Position numbers and translations under genes: made by a program | The notes under the pieces: model-generated | What the model was told of the DNA's origin: nothing | What the model saw: only the letters and a program-made list of their open reading frames with translations | The model's database searches: none | Part shown: positions 37,163 to 47,821 of the stretch, piece by piece | How the letters are laid out: every line of letters begins with the position of its first letter | Numbering within the stretch: position 1 is the first letter of the stretch | Assembly (NCBI RefSeq): GCF_963583255.1 | Contig: NC_084806.1 | Location: forward strand, 20,874,317-20,938,316 | DNA length: 64,000 nucleotides | Reading direction: 5' to 3' | Source: Pyrus communis | Lineage: Eukaryota; Streptophyta; Magnoliopsida; Rosales; Rosaceae

Positions 37163-39058
37163 TGAAGGGAAAATATGAGATTTATGTGGGATTTCTATTG
37201 ACTAGCATGCATATACAATTCAAAATTTATATACAAAAACAACGGAAGCATGTCATCAATTAATATCAAAGCTCTAGTCATGAAAATCCCCTTCAAGATT
37301 CATAGATTTATTTATGATGCATCAAAAACAATTTATTGAAGAACAAAGTTTAGGAGTAGTTTTATACCTCTTGATCTAGATCTTAGACCAAGGATGGACC
37401 ACCTCCAAGCTCTTTGCTCCTTGAACTCCTTGAGCCTAGCCTCCCTCCTTGCCTCCTCCACTTTTTTGAGAATGAGTGCTCCTAGGTCCTCTTCAAGTTT
37501 CCAAAATTGAAAACCTCTAAAGATCCTCACCCACTAGTGTAGTGAGAAGGATGAAGGAATAACCAAAGGGGTGATAAAATGATTAGCTAAAATCCCCCTA
37601 TGGTGGCCGGCCCTTTTAGTGTTAGAGAGAGTTATTTTCTTTTCTCTTTTGTTGTTTTGAACACACAAAAACCCTTTTTAAAACTTTCATTATAAAGTTC
37701 CTTTTATAACATAAAGAAACAAGTCAACAATTGACCTTCTCTCTCCCTCTCTTTGGCCGGCCTTCTTAGTGTTGTTTGGGCCTTGGGCTTTTATTGTTTC
37801 AAGTCATCCAATGCTTGAATAAAAGCCCAATGGGTTTAGGCCCAATGGGCCCAATTAAACCCGAACATTTCTTTAAGCCCAAAACGATCTTTTATCGCTT
37901 TTATGATTTCTTTAGACTTTCTAAATTAATCACAACACTTAATTAATCCAATTAATTATTTCCATCATCCATTAGTTACTCACTACAAGAGTGTATTGGT
38001 GAATAATCTTTTAGGTTCTAATTAGCAAGGCAGTGAGGTGATTGGCACCAATCCAATTGATTATATTTAATCCATCCACTTAGTGAATTAAAACTTACTT
38101 TTAATTCACCTTCTTCTTTGATGACTACATTTAATCATCTAGAAGAACTCACAAGCCATGAGTGACATCTAAACATATATCATGGCTACCCAAGCTAATG
38201 TAGAAGTTCATTCGGAGAACCTATTCAGTTGGAATTACAATGTAATTCGATCCTTCTTTAAAACGATACTCTCAATCACATCACTAGGGTATGGATATAC
38301 TATGTCAAACCCCTAATGCGATTATGCTTTCTTATATGATTCAATTGAGTCGCATAGGAACGTTTTCCTTTATTACGCTCGAGACTTCGGCCGAAGATTC
38401 CCGAATCATATCTCAGAGTATTCTTCCTCTCATAACGAGGATCAGAGATTCCTTGTTGATCATTCACATGCCTACATGTTTAGATACCTTAACCCCAACA
38501 ATGTCGTGGACACTCCAATGGAATGTCGTTTGACATGATCAAAGATCAAGGACCTAACCATTAGACATCTATGATGTCTCAGGTCAAAGGATTACTTACA
38601 TTATTCCAACCTTCAGAGTTACTTGCTTGACATGTGAGTAGACCTCCATGCAAGTACTCTCGTTCGATTGTGTTCAGTGAACTCATTCCCTTAATGAGCA
38701 CCTACATACTTGTCTTAGTGTCACTACACGAATGGGATGAGACTTTCCATCCTTCCATTTGAAGCAGACATAGTATGTACCGGTCTATGCATTATCAGTA
38801 TACCTCCGACAACCCTATGACCAGGAACCTTTTTGGACATAATGGTTATGAGAAGAAGGTCTCTGTAGTCTAATCATCATTAGATTACTTCTTCCATCAA
38901 TCCATTGTCCATGGATTCATTATTTAGGACATATTTCGTTCATTGAGATAGTCCTAATTAGTATCTTTGCCTTCCGATGTATAAGAGTCATACATACATC
39001 ATTACATTGTCCTGAAAGGTTTCTTCCAAAGATTGACTTTCAGGGCATATTTCCAACA
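37163..39058 (-). repeat. F 3' LTR (1896 bp)
   Basis: Begins TGAAGGGAAAATATGAG and ends CATATTTCCAACA on the plus strand, so TGTTGGAAATATG...CTTCA in element sense. Same length as its partner at 61267-63162. ORFs at 37333-37530 and 38291-38533 recur in the partner LTR and are not supported as genes. Confidence 0.94.
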
Positions 39059-39072
39059 ATCTCCCACTTGCA
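39059..39072 (-). other. Polypurine tract of F
   Basis: Minus-strand TGCAAGTGGGAGAT directly before the LTR start TGTTGGAAATATG, typical position and composition for a copia polypurine tract. Confidence 0.8.
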
Positions 39073-41428
39073 CTAAAGTCAATCACTAGTGTAACTTATA
39101 CATGCTAGTTGAGTGAGCTTATGCTCGTAGGTTAACTTGGTTATGTATTTAATCACCTTTTAATTTAAAAGGGATTTACTTATCAAATGTTTCTAAAACA
39201 TTTTGATGATGTCTCTTTCTTGTGTTCGAATACTTTGATGAGACCTTGATTCCATGGCTTGAGCTATCGCCCCATTACGTCGTAGTATCCTACTAACGAC
39301 CTTATGGTTTGGATTCAATCATTGGTTCTAAAAGAACCCCTTCCATTCAAAACACCTTTTGAAGCAGTTTCTAAAACAATATATCGACATATATTTCGTT
39401 TGTATACTTTATACAAACTTTGGTCCAATCCTTGAGACCGTTGTAGTACAATACTATCAATATATTCATACGATTAGTACTTCATTCATTATGAAGTTCC
39501 ATTTGTTTAAAATGGATTATTTTCACTTTGGTTCATAACCTAAGTGAATGCACGCTTCTAGAGTCCCACTCTGATGTTCCTTTCTTAAAGGCAATAATAC
39601 TCTTTCAGTTGCTATGGTTCTGATCCTGGGATATAGTAATATCTTAAAGTGACAACCCATGTGGTTTTTCCCCTTTTGATATTTACTCACAAGTCCATAC
39701 ATGTGTCCCTTTTGTGATTTTATGACACATTTATTATAAGGGTTATGAAAGTGATTTTCTATCATATAGTAAAATGCTTTCTTAAATCTTCAACATTTGA
39801 GATTTAATTTCCCCATATAACTTCCTTGAGATAGCCTTTGTTATATCAATAAGTCCAATTTCAAGTCTATACTTGAAATTAACCGTGTCATGTCTTGTCA
39901 TTTTTCGAGTAACATCTAGGTTTGATCAAGTCTATCAAATGGACTTTATTCATATCTTGTTGCTCAAATTATGACATCACTCCCATTGGGCTTGTTGTAA
40001 CTTAGCATTTATTCAAAAACTTAACACTTAAATTTTCTTGATTTGAATGCATATTGCTCCCACTAACTTGTTTTGGATCTATTGACAATCATTGAGATCC
40101 ATTAGCTTATTAATGATGTCTCAACAATTTTGAGACTATCAACAACGCTAGCTAACACAAGTTATTTAAATGAATCATTTAAATGGTGTCATACACCATT
40201 CTTCAAGTTTTAGTCATACTAAGACTTTAATGTAGTCATATAAGAATTATCCAAGTCTTTAGTGAAAGCATGGCTTCTACTAAGGATATAGAAACTCAAC
40301 CATTCCTTCTAGGTGGTTGATATAATTCTTTATCAAAACTACATAGAGCGTTATAGTTACATAAGGTGACGAATTCGGATTGTCTTGTTGTTAAACTATA
40401 TGTTGTGACTCATTTTGAAACTATTCCCTTTTGTTTCATCAACTTGTCCATATGCTTTGTTATTTAGCTTGTTCTCATATAAGAGAATGATGGACAACTC
40501 CCCAACATATAACCATTTTATGCTAGGTTGACGAAACCTACATTCAAAGACTATTCTTTAGAATGTTACACAACATAGAATATTAACGTTTTGTAGAGCT
40601 TGAGTCTTTTAACAATTAAAATTATAAACTCTCAATAATAGTCAAGTACTATTATTATTTAGACAACTATAAACCAATCATATTCAAGTTTATATCCAAT
40701 TTCTCACCTCCCACTATTTCTTATGACTTTAATGAGAAATCATTTCATATATTCAAAAAAATGTATAAACGTGGAGTATACGGGTTGAGGACATTGTGTA
40801 GTAGCTTTAAAACCTTTCAAGCTCATTTGTTTCACTCTTCACTAAGTTGATGTCTTGTTATTAAGTGACTAAAATCTTTAAACATTTTATTGATTTAGAC
40901 ACTTCATTCTTGGTTTAATCACTAACACACTTGACATTTTAAAACAATTTTAAGAATGTCCAATTAATTGTTCAAAACTACTAATTGAATCAAGAGTGAT
41001 CTTGATTACTGTGGTTTAAGTGATAACCATATAAGAAACGTTTTTCTTATTTCTAATATCATTATAATCATGTATCTCAACTAGGATACAACAAGACAAT
41101 ATTCAATTCATAACATTACTTTAAGGAAATATTTTATTTATTAGAAGGCATTCATCACATTACATTAATATGATAACACAAACATTCACAATGTTTAACT
41201 TAAAAGGAATTATCTCTAAACATTTAGAGACTTATTTAAGTACCTTCAAACATTTAGGCATTAATAGTGGTCTTCCATCATATGAAGCCACATAATAAGT
41301 TCTTAACACAATAAGAAAGTTTAAAGACAATCTTTAAATGCCTAAACAAACTTCCCAAGTAGTAAGCAAAAAACATGGTGACCGAACCCTTCTCCACTCT
41401 TTTCTTTGCTTGTTCCTCTTCTACTTAG
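39073..41428 (-). other. F noncoding interior, 3' part
   Basis: AT-rich, about 2.4 kb, occupying the place where copia pol should be. The only reading frame of note (39523-39765, minus, 80 codons) shows no known motif. I see no D-D-x-x-E integrase or Y-x-D-D signature. CTTAG at 41424-41428 is the left target duplication of G. Confidence 0.7.
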
Positions 41429-41609
41429 TGATAGGAGCATATTTAGGCGACTTACTTAGCTTGTTTTCGTGCATTTATATTGTTAATTCATAGTTGTTTT
41501 TGGTGTTTAAGCCATTTTCGTGTGTTTTTAGGTTCATGTGGCTAAGGAAGCAAAAAGATGCTTTTTGGAGCATTTTGGAGCAAAATTGGACTTGGAAGGG
41601 ATAACTTAT
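41429..41609 (+). repeat. G 5' LTR, first 181 bp
   Basis: TGATAGGAGCATATTTAGGCG... up to the insertion site of H; CTTAT at 41605-41609 is the left target duplication of H. It continues at 50140. Matches 56037-56217 of the 3' LTR. Confidence 0.88.
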
Positions 41610-42801
41610 TGATGCGAGAATTATACGCACACAAATTAAACCCTCTTTTTATCAATTGTAGTATAGGTGCAAGTATGGATCGTTCTGGACCGGGGATTAG
41701 GAGGGATTGTTAATCACTTGGATTTGACTCAAAAACATAAAAACAAAGTTAAAAACGTTCACAAAGACTCAAAGGACTCAAAACAAGTTCAAAAGACTCA
41801 AAACTGCCTAAAAACACTAACTAGGCAGTTTCTGACCTTAAACCCAATGTTGGACGAATTTAAGATTATGGCTTGATTCAAACGTAAAATAACAATATAA
41901 AACACTATACTAGACTCAAAGAATGCAAAACTAAACTTTAAAATACTAAAACAAACCAAAAGACTCAAAACAACACAAACACACTCAAATCTGCCTAAAA
42001 ACCACTTTCTGGGCAGATTTGAGCACAAACACAAATTTGGACGAATTTGTGTAACAAAATGACTCAAAACTCTTATAAACACAAACTAAGACACTTTCTA
42101 ACTAAATTAGACAATAAAGTAAAGGGGGATTTTAATTTGACGAAAATTGAAATAACGAAACAAGTTTAATAAACTAGACAGAATGTAAATATGAATGCGA
42201 TGAAAATGAATGGATGAATGCTAGCTAGAAGGTTCTTCTCCACACATGTTACACTTGCATAATAAAATGATTTCCAATTGTATTTCAATAAATTATGAAA
42301 CTCATCACCCCGGGTTAATTAGGTCCGCTTAAATTAACCGTCAAGTTTTCCTTAAGTTAATGAATTGGATGGGTTAGCGCAACGCAATTCACAACATTCT
42401 CCAAAAGTCCTTTACGTGAACAGCACAATAAAGATACAATCAAAGATCATTAAGCATTATGAAAACTATAAGTGTTGACGAGGCATTCGTTACTATGGAA
42501 TACGCATGAAACTTATGCCAAGAATTCGTTTAACGCGATTGTTTATAAGCAACCTCCACTACTTGTGAATATAAGTTCATAACGATTAGGTGAAACTCAC
42601 TTATATTCTAGCGTCATATTCATGCATGAAAATTAAGCGTGCACTCTCAATAAACATACATAAATAAGTTATCAATCAAACGGTTAAACAAATTGAATCC
42701 ACAACTTATGAAACGCAATTAGAAGTAATCAAATCAAAATGCAAACATAAACATTTATTTCGAATCCCCCCCTAGCCAAGGGGGGTTTAGTTCCTTATGG
42801 T

Positions 42802-43005
42802 ACAAAACAAAGAGAATCAAAGAAACACCTAAACATTCCAACAACTCAAACTTGAATTGTATGAACGTTTAGGCCCTCTTCTCTTCCATTCCTCATTCGT
42901 ACAAAACAAAGAGTATTGAAATTAAACATTGAAATCAAAGAAACACCTAAACATTCCAACAACTCAAACTTGAATTGTATGAACGTTTAGGCACTCTTCT
43001 CTTCC
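42802..43005. repeat. Tandem duplication inside H LTR (about 100 bp, two copies)
   Basis: Copies at 42802-42900 and 42901-43005 both start ACAAAACAAAGAG and end in TATGAACGTTTAGGC...CTCTTCTCTTCC. The partner LTR (from about 49012) and both G LTRs (50702-50905, 56778-56985) have the same duplication, so it is an ancestral property of this LTR family. Confidence 0.8.
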
Positions 43006-43450
43006 TCTTCGTTGTAGCACAAGGTCTAAGGATAGTTTGATGGTGTGAATGGTTTGGGGAGTGGTGGAGGAATGGAAGGATGGTGTTTGGATTGTAAGGG
43101 AGAGCACGGCATGGGTAGTTTGATGTCTACATTCTGAAATGGAAGAGTGTTTGTGACTGAAATGTGTATGAATGAGTGCGAATGAGTGTGGAGTGAATGA
43201 TTGAATGCATGTGGCTGATTTATGAATGATTATGGTTGCATGTGGGTGGAAATGCATGTGGAATTAAAACTAGAGTGAATGATGATGAATGCATGTGGAT
43301 TAAAGAGAGAAAATGTGGTGTAATGATGAAGTGGAATAAGTGCATGTGGATGTGGCTGATTTGATTTATGGAAGATACATGTGGATTAAAGATGAGTGAA
43401 TGATTATGGGTGCAAGTGGATGAATGTGCATGTGCAAGGTTGTTGTTGTG

Positions 43451-43565
43451 ATAAGTGATAAGTGTATGATATGATAAGTGAATGATATGATAAGTGAATG
43501 ATAAGATAAGTGAATGATATGATAAGTGGATGATATGATAAGTGGTGAATGATATGTAATGATAT
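43451..43565. repeat. Minisatellite in H LTR, unit about 16 bp
   Basis: Imperfect repeats of ATGATATGATAAGTGA. The other LTR (about 49661-49790) has a slightly longer array, one of the few length differences between the two LTRs. Confidence 0.75.
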
Positions 43566-43831
43566 GTGGGAGTGTGGCTGAAATGAAGGAGTGGAATGTT
43601 GGAATGTTATGCACGGCTAAGGATATAGGAAAGGTTTAAATGTCCTAAAACTAAAGGGAACAAGGTTCCAACACTTTGGTCTTCAATTTCGTCCAACACT
43701 TTGGCTCCAAGCATAAGCTATCCATCCTAAGCCCAAAAGTGCTCCAAAAGTCTCCAAAATGCATCTTTTTGCTCCTTTAGCCCTTTGGACCTACAAACAC
43801 ACGAAAATAGCTTAAAGTACTAAAATAACTA

Positions 43832-45672
43832 CAACCTACACCTACACCTACATCTTTTGTTTTGTTTTGCTAGTCCTCGAGCAAAACAAAACAAAAGAAA
43901 CCAAAAACAAAACAAAACGAACAAAACACAACCTACACCTTCCAACAATCGTCTCAGATTTCCAATGCACATGACATGTTAAAAATCATTATTCCCACAG
44001 ATTTTAGCCATCTTTACACTTAAGTACATTCTTAATCATAGTCACCACATACTAGTTCACAATTAAGCATTTAAAACACATTTCGAATGTAGTAACATGC
44101 CTTAGAGAATTTGCTCAATTCCTTACTAGAATGCACTCTATTTTCACACAGATTTTCTGACTACACACCCTACACTAGTTATATGTGAGAGATTGATGTA
44201 AACATGAAAGACTAGCATCTCACATATGTTATAACAAAGAAAGCATTTTCTGGATTTACGATAATGACATGAATATGATCTCATGAATGGAATGCTACTA
44301 CTTAGAATGAGAACCAGTGATTCCATAAGCTCATATCAATTCCAAACTCCACATATTGAATACATAACATCAAGATAGAAGTTGAGGGTTGTAACGGGGC
44401 TAAGGATAATGGTTTAACAAAGAAAGGTAAAGTAAAACAAAGGTTCTTAAAGTAATAGGAAGCGAAGTAATGAAATTGACACTTAAACTCACTTTTAATG
44501 GCAGAAATCAACTTTTAAACACAAGGGAAGATTCATGCAACAACTAGGGTCAAATTCACTCTTTTGGACCCTTCCTTCAATAACCAATGCTTGTGAGATC
44601 ATTCTCACTTATTTTTCAACTCTTTTTTTTTTCTTTCTTTTCAACAATTTTTTTTTTCTTTATTTCATTCTTTGGCCGTGCCCTATTATCTTCCCCCACA
44701 CTTATTTTCTGCAATATATTGATCAAAAGGAGTTCATTCTAAGTCACGCTTCACTATCCTTTAAGAACAAGGGGTTAACAAAGAAAATAAGCTTGAAAAG
44801 GCTCAAAAGGGGTAATCCTACAATACATGTGAAAAGGGATAGGCTTTTTGGCTTTGGCTTGACTAACAACTTCATCTTATTGTATGTTATGCAATCAATA
44901 TCATGCTTTGAATGAAACAGATATAAGTTCTAGCATTTAGTTCTATCATGATACAATTGCATTCTAAGTAGCAACCAAGCAAGGAATAATGAGATCATGC
45001 AACAACTTTAGAAAACAAAGAATCACAGAAAATAACTCTCCAAAGAAGGTTATGGCTCGAGTCTCACAGGGTCGTAGCGTTTGTTTGAGTTCCTTCCTTC
45101 AAGCATGTTACAAAAACGAATTTTTCTTTTATGATTGCATGTGAAGTCATACATTATAACCATAACCAAGCATATACCAAGAGTAAATCAAACTTTCATC
45201 TATGTTTATAACTCTCTTTAACAGTCATGCAATTACAAACCAAATCCTTATTATTGTGTTGGAAGGTACCCTAAGACACAAACACACAAAAACGACTCAA
45301 AACACTCTTTTTAGGCTTTTCAAAACATGTTTTTTTTTCAAATTTTTATGTGATTTTTGGATTTATAAAAACAAAACATATTAAAACACTCTAAAACATC
45401 TTAAAAAAGTTTTAAAACAGCAAGGAACAACATTTGAAGTAATGGGTGATAAAATCCCACGAATTTGCATTACATATACTTAGTTACCCCCCCCACACTT
45501 AAATCAAACATTGTCCTCAATGTTTTAAGCATAGATTCACACAAAACATAAGTAAACACACAAAAACAACTAAACATACTAAACATGGAAGAATGTAATT
45601 AACAAAGAGAAGAGTTTAGGGACGCAAATCTGGTTATGGAGTGTAAATTCCCTCTTCTCCTTGGTGATTGCA
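43832..45672 (-). other. H 3' noncoding region
   Basis: Family spacer with the hairpin AAACATTGAGGACAATGTTT at 45506-45525, G tract near 45487-45500, and a second GTGTGGGGG near 44692-44703. The third (terminal) tract is lost in the deletion at 43831. No ORF of substance. Confidence 0.75.
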
Positions 45673-46382
45673 TTGAGGCTTTGATCTTTGTGATTCCACA
45701 GGCTTACTCTTGAACTGATTTCCGCCCATCGTTGATTTTCCTTTGTGCTACTCTTGAACTGGGCAGCAGGATTCCTTTTAGGGTCTCCCCCGAAGGTCTG
45801 AGCTTCCTCCTGTTATCTGTTTCTTTGTTCAATCTTTGCAGGAGTGGTCCCTTCTCTGGAAGTGTATCAACCGTTGAAGATGACTACTCGAGAGCAACGC
45901 TAGGTAAGCAATCAGGAATAGATTCCAGGCAGTTGGCTCCAGATCGGAAGACTGACTCCAAGTGCCGGCTGATTGCTTCTTTTACTTTGCCATGCAAGTA
46001 AGAACAAGGACAAAGAAAAAGACAGGGAAAGAGCATGATATGAGATACTTTTGCTTTTGACCTTGATGATATGAGATACCTTTGCTTTGAAAAAGCGGTG
46101 AATGAATCAGCACATGCTTCAATCCGCCGTTTCCTCCTGGGTCATATGTACTCCAGGCATCTGGTATCATCTTTGGGGAAGAAGAAAGAATTGAGTATTT
46201 CGAAAGACTTTGCTGGGAGTGCGCCCTCAGAGGTGAGGGAGAGTTGGGCATTTTTCTTCAGGTTTGCCTTGCCATAAAAGACGAAGGTCGACATATATAG
46301 AGATAATATCAAGTGGTGGTATTGTTCTTTTACCTTTGTCGACAAACGTTTTGATCCCGCAAATCCGGCTTTTTGAAATAGT

Positions 46383-46474
46383 GGCGCCTCTTCGATCTTT
46401 GAAAACGCCTCTTCGATTTCTGAGCAGACGCCTCTTCGATCTCTGAACGACGCCCCTTCGCTTTCTGAACGACA
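46383..46474. repeat. 22-bp tandem repeats upstream of the H antisense ORF
   Basis: About four imperfect units of the form CGCCTCTTCGATTTCTGAAC. The G copy has four better-preserved units at 53331-53419. Confidence 0.8.
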
Positions 46475-46720
46475 CGTAGTAGTGCGGATGCGGCTCCTTT
46501 TGACAAAGCTGCACGCGTTTTCTGAAAAGCAGAGAAAGCGTCGCCGGACTTTGCGCTTGTCGGCTAAAGATGTGTAGTTGCGATGATGGCCTCCACGTGT
46601 TTTCTGAAAAGAAGAAATCTTTTGACAAAGTTGAACACGTCTTCGGAAAAGCCGAGAAAGCGTCGCCAAAATTACGCCGGAAATTCCGGCTTTTTGAATC
46701 GGTGGACGCGTCGCCTTGGC

Positions 46721-46728
46721 TTTTTATA
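46721..46728. promoter_or_regulatory. TATA-like motif upstream of the H antisense ORF
   Basis: TTTTTATA on the plus strand, about 112 bases before the ATG at 46840. Read toward the ORF it gives the weaker TTTATAGAG; read the other way it is a canonical TATAAAAA. Conserved in G at 53076-53083. A second candidate, CATATATAGAG, lies near 46291. Motif evidence only. Confidence 0.4.
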
Positions 46729-46839
46729 GAGGTATCGATCACCGCCAACATACACACACTGAAGATTTCCCATTCTTGAACATCGTCTCCGGCCCTTTGA
46801 AATTTAACTCCATCCCTTCTCTTTGAACACTTTTGAAAA

Positions 46840-47517
46840 ATGGCAAACCCATCGAACCTTAGCTTGGAATTGAGCCTTAGCAGTGATACGGGCGCGCCGC
46901 GTCAAGGTAACGTATGGCGCCCTTCTTTCTTATCTTCTAACGGTCCTCTTTCAGGTGAAGACTCTGTGATGCAGGACGCCACAACAGCTACAATAGTAGC
47001 TAGGAACCTCCTCACTCCAAAAGATAGTGGGCTGCTGTCAGGACGGTCCGATGAGTTGGCCGTTCAAGAGTCCCTCGCACTTAGTGTTCAGTGTGCGAGT
47101 TCTGTGTCCAACATGGGCCAACGCCTGCTTGCCCGCTCCCGTCAGGTGGAATCATTGATGGCAGAGGTGGAAAGTCTTAAGCAGGAGATCAAACTGCTTA
47201 AGCATGAGAATAGAAGTTTGCACGTGCTTGCCAACAACTATTCGACGGGCATGAAGAGGAAGCTTGATGAACTGCAAGAGTCTGAAGGTCGGATTCAAAG
47301 TGACCGTCAAAGGTTTTCGTCGTTCCTCCAGAGACACCTTTTTCCTGGATCATCCAGCGTTTGGCCAAGTATTGAGGCCTCGAATGCTCTATCTTCGATG
47401 CCTCCAGCTCCGATGCCTTCCCCTCCTATATCTTCTGCACCGATGCCTTCCGTCCCGATGCCTTCCGCTTCAAGAGTTTTGCCACGTAGTGGGTCTTTAA
47501 GTAAACAACCTTTGTGA
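46840..47517 (+). CDS. Antisense ORF of H: coiled-coil protein of unknown function (225 aa)
   Basis: Intact ORF on the strand opposite to H. I do not recognise a catalytic domain. The N-terminal half starts MANPSNLSLELSLSSDTGAP and is Ser/Leu-rich. Residues about 95-150 form a leucine-heptad coiled coil (VESLMAEVESLKQEIKLLKHEN), followed by a basic M-K-R-K-L-D-E-L segment. The C-terminal quarter is a low-complexity Pro/Met/Ser repeat (M-P-S-x-P units). No signal peptide or membrane segment. The G copy (233 aa) matches closely except in repeat number, and both frames are open, while every gag-pol in the window is broken. The ATG is the first in frame after TATA-like DNA and is conserved in both. 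The zipper lacks a proper bZIP basic region, so I do not call it a transcription factor. I recall near-identical hypothetical proteins in apple/pear data, unverified. Confidence 0.7.
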   Translation: MANPSNLSLELSLSSDTGAPRQGNVWRPSFLSSNGPLSGEDSVMQDATTATIVARNLLTPKDSGLLSGRSDELAVQESLALSVQCASSVSNMGQRLLARSRQVESLMAEVESLKQEIKLLKHENRSLHVLANNYSTGMKRKLDELQESEGRIQSDRQRFSSFLQRHLFPGSSSVWPSIEASNALSSMPPAPMPSPPISSAPMPSVPMPSASRVLPRSGSLSKQPL

Positions 47518-47538
47518 AGCCTCCATCGTTCTGCCATG

Positions 47539-47569
47539 TTTTTTTTTTTTTTTTTTTTTTTTTTTTTGA
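47539..47569. repeat. Homopolymer T31 (A31 in element sense)
   Basis: In the sense of H this is a run of A preceded, about 16 bases earlier, by AATAAA (GAATAAAACAAAGCATGTTC). It looks like a copied polyadenylated RNA end. G has an equivalent at 52195-52224. Confidence 0.85.
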
Positions 47570-47589
47570 ACATGCTTTGTTTTATTCGG

Positions 47590-47652
47590 TGCATTGGGTT
47601 GCCTCCCAAGTAGCGCTTTCTTTTACGTCTTGCAGCCAGACGAAGAACCCAA
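47590..47652 (-). other. Post-stop conserved block of H
   Basis: Contains GTCTGGCTGCAAGACGT and TTGGGAGGCAACCCAATGCA in element sense, equivalent to the block after pol in B and C. Here it directly follows the gag stub, showing that everything from gag codon 15 to the pol stop was removed. Confidence 0.75.
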
Positions 47653-47697
47653 TCACTCCACGATATGTTCACGAATCGGATGAGAACTCCGAGTCAT
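47653..47697 (-). pseudogene. H gag stub (14 codons)
   Basis: MTRSSHPIREHIVE then TGA. It matches the first 14 residues of Athila-like Gag in B and A (MTRSS...H-I-L), after which sequence jumps to the post-stop region. G carries the same stub with one residue different. Confidence 0.85.
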
Positions 47698-47797
47698 AAA
47701 CTAGTACCTAGAACAAGAAACAAAACAAGATTAAGAAACTGGAATAAAATAAAAACAAACGAAAATAAAACAATCCAAGGGATTAGCAAATTTTCTA

Positions 47798-47816
47798 ATC
47801 CCCGGCAACGGCGCCA
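47798..47816 (-). other. Primer binding site of H (tRNA-Asp, exact)
   Basis: Minus-strand TGGCGCCGTTGCCGGGGAT, the full complement of the plant tRNA-Asp(GTC) 3' end, 5 bases from the LTR. Unlike the degraded copies in A and B, it is intact. Confidence 0.92.
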
Positions 47817-47821
47817 AAATT

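Larger units (their letters stand above)
41610..43831 (-). repeat. H 3' LTR, missing its inner 62 bp
   Basis: Equivalent to 47822-50072 of the partner. It stops at ACTAAAATAACTA; the last 62 bases up to CTCCTATCA and the adjoining polypurine tract are gone. They are replaced by a short repeat of CCTACA (43833-43852) that resembles local sequence at about 43930, a filler pattern. Confidence 0.85.
45673..47589 (+). other. Antisense gene cassette in H
   Basis: A 1.9-kb block, clearly more GC-rich than the surrounding element, between the post-stop block and the family 3' noncoding region. TGCA flanks it on both sides (45669-45672 and 47590-47593). It contains, on the plus strand (antisense to H): a region with TATA-like motifs, a 22-bp repeat cluster (46383-46474), larger repeated modules (about 46495-46546 and 46618-46670 share TTTTGACAAAG and GAGAAAGCGTCGCC), the ORF at 46840-47517, and a run of 31 T at 47539-47569. 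G has the same block at 52171-54189. Confidence 0.82.

Noticed and set aside
39073..41428. A host gene or pol remnant in the F interior
   Set aside because: AT-rich, no ORF above about 80 codons, no pol signature found in a read of both strands.
43451..43565. CRISPR-like or satellite array
   Set aside because: Short degenerate 16-base units without spacers inside an LTR; duplicated in the partner LTR. A minisatellite.
46840..47517. Calling the antisense ORF a bZIP transcription factor
   Set aside because: There is a leucine-heptad coiled coil but no Asn/Arg-containing basic region directly before it. Basic residues lie after it. Unknown function is the honest call.
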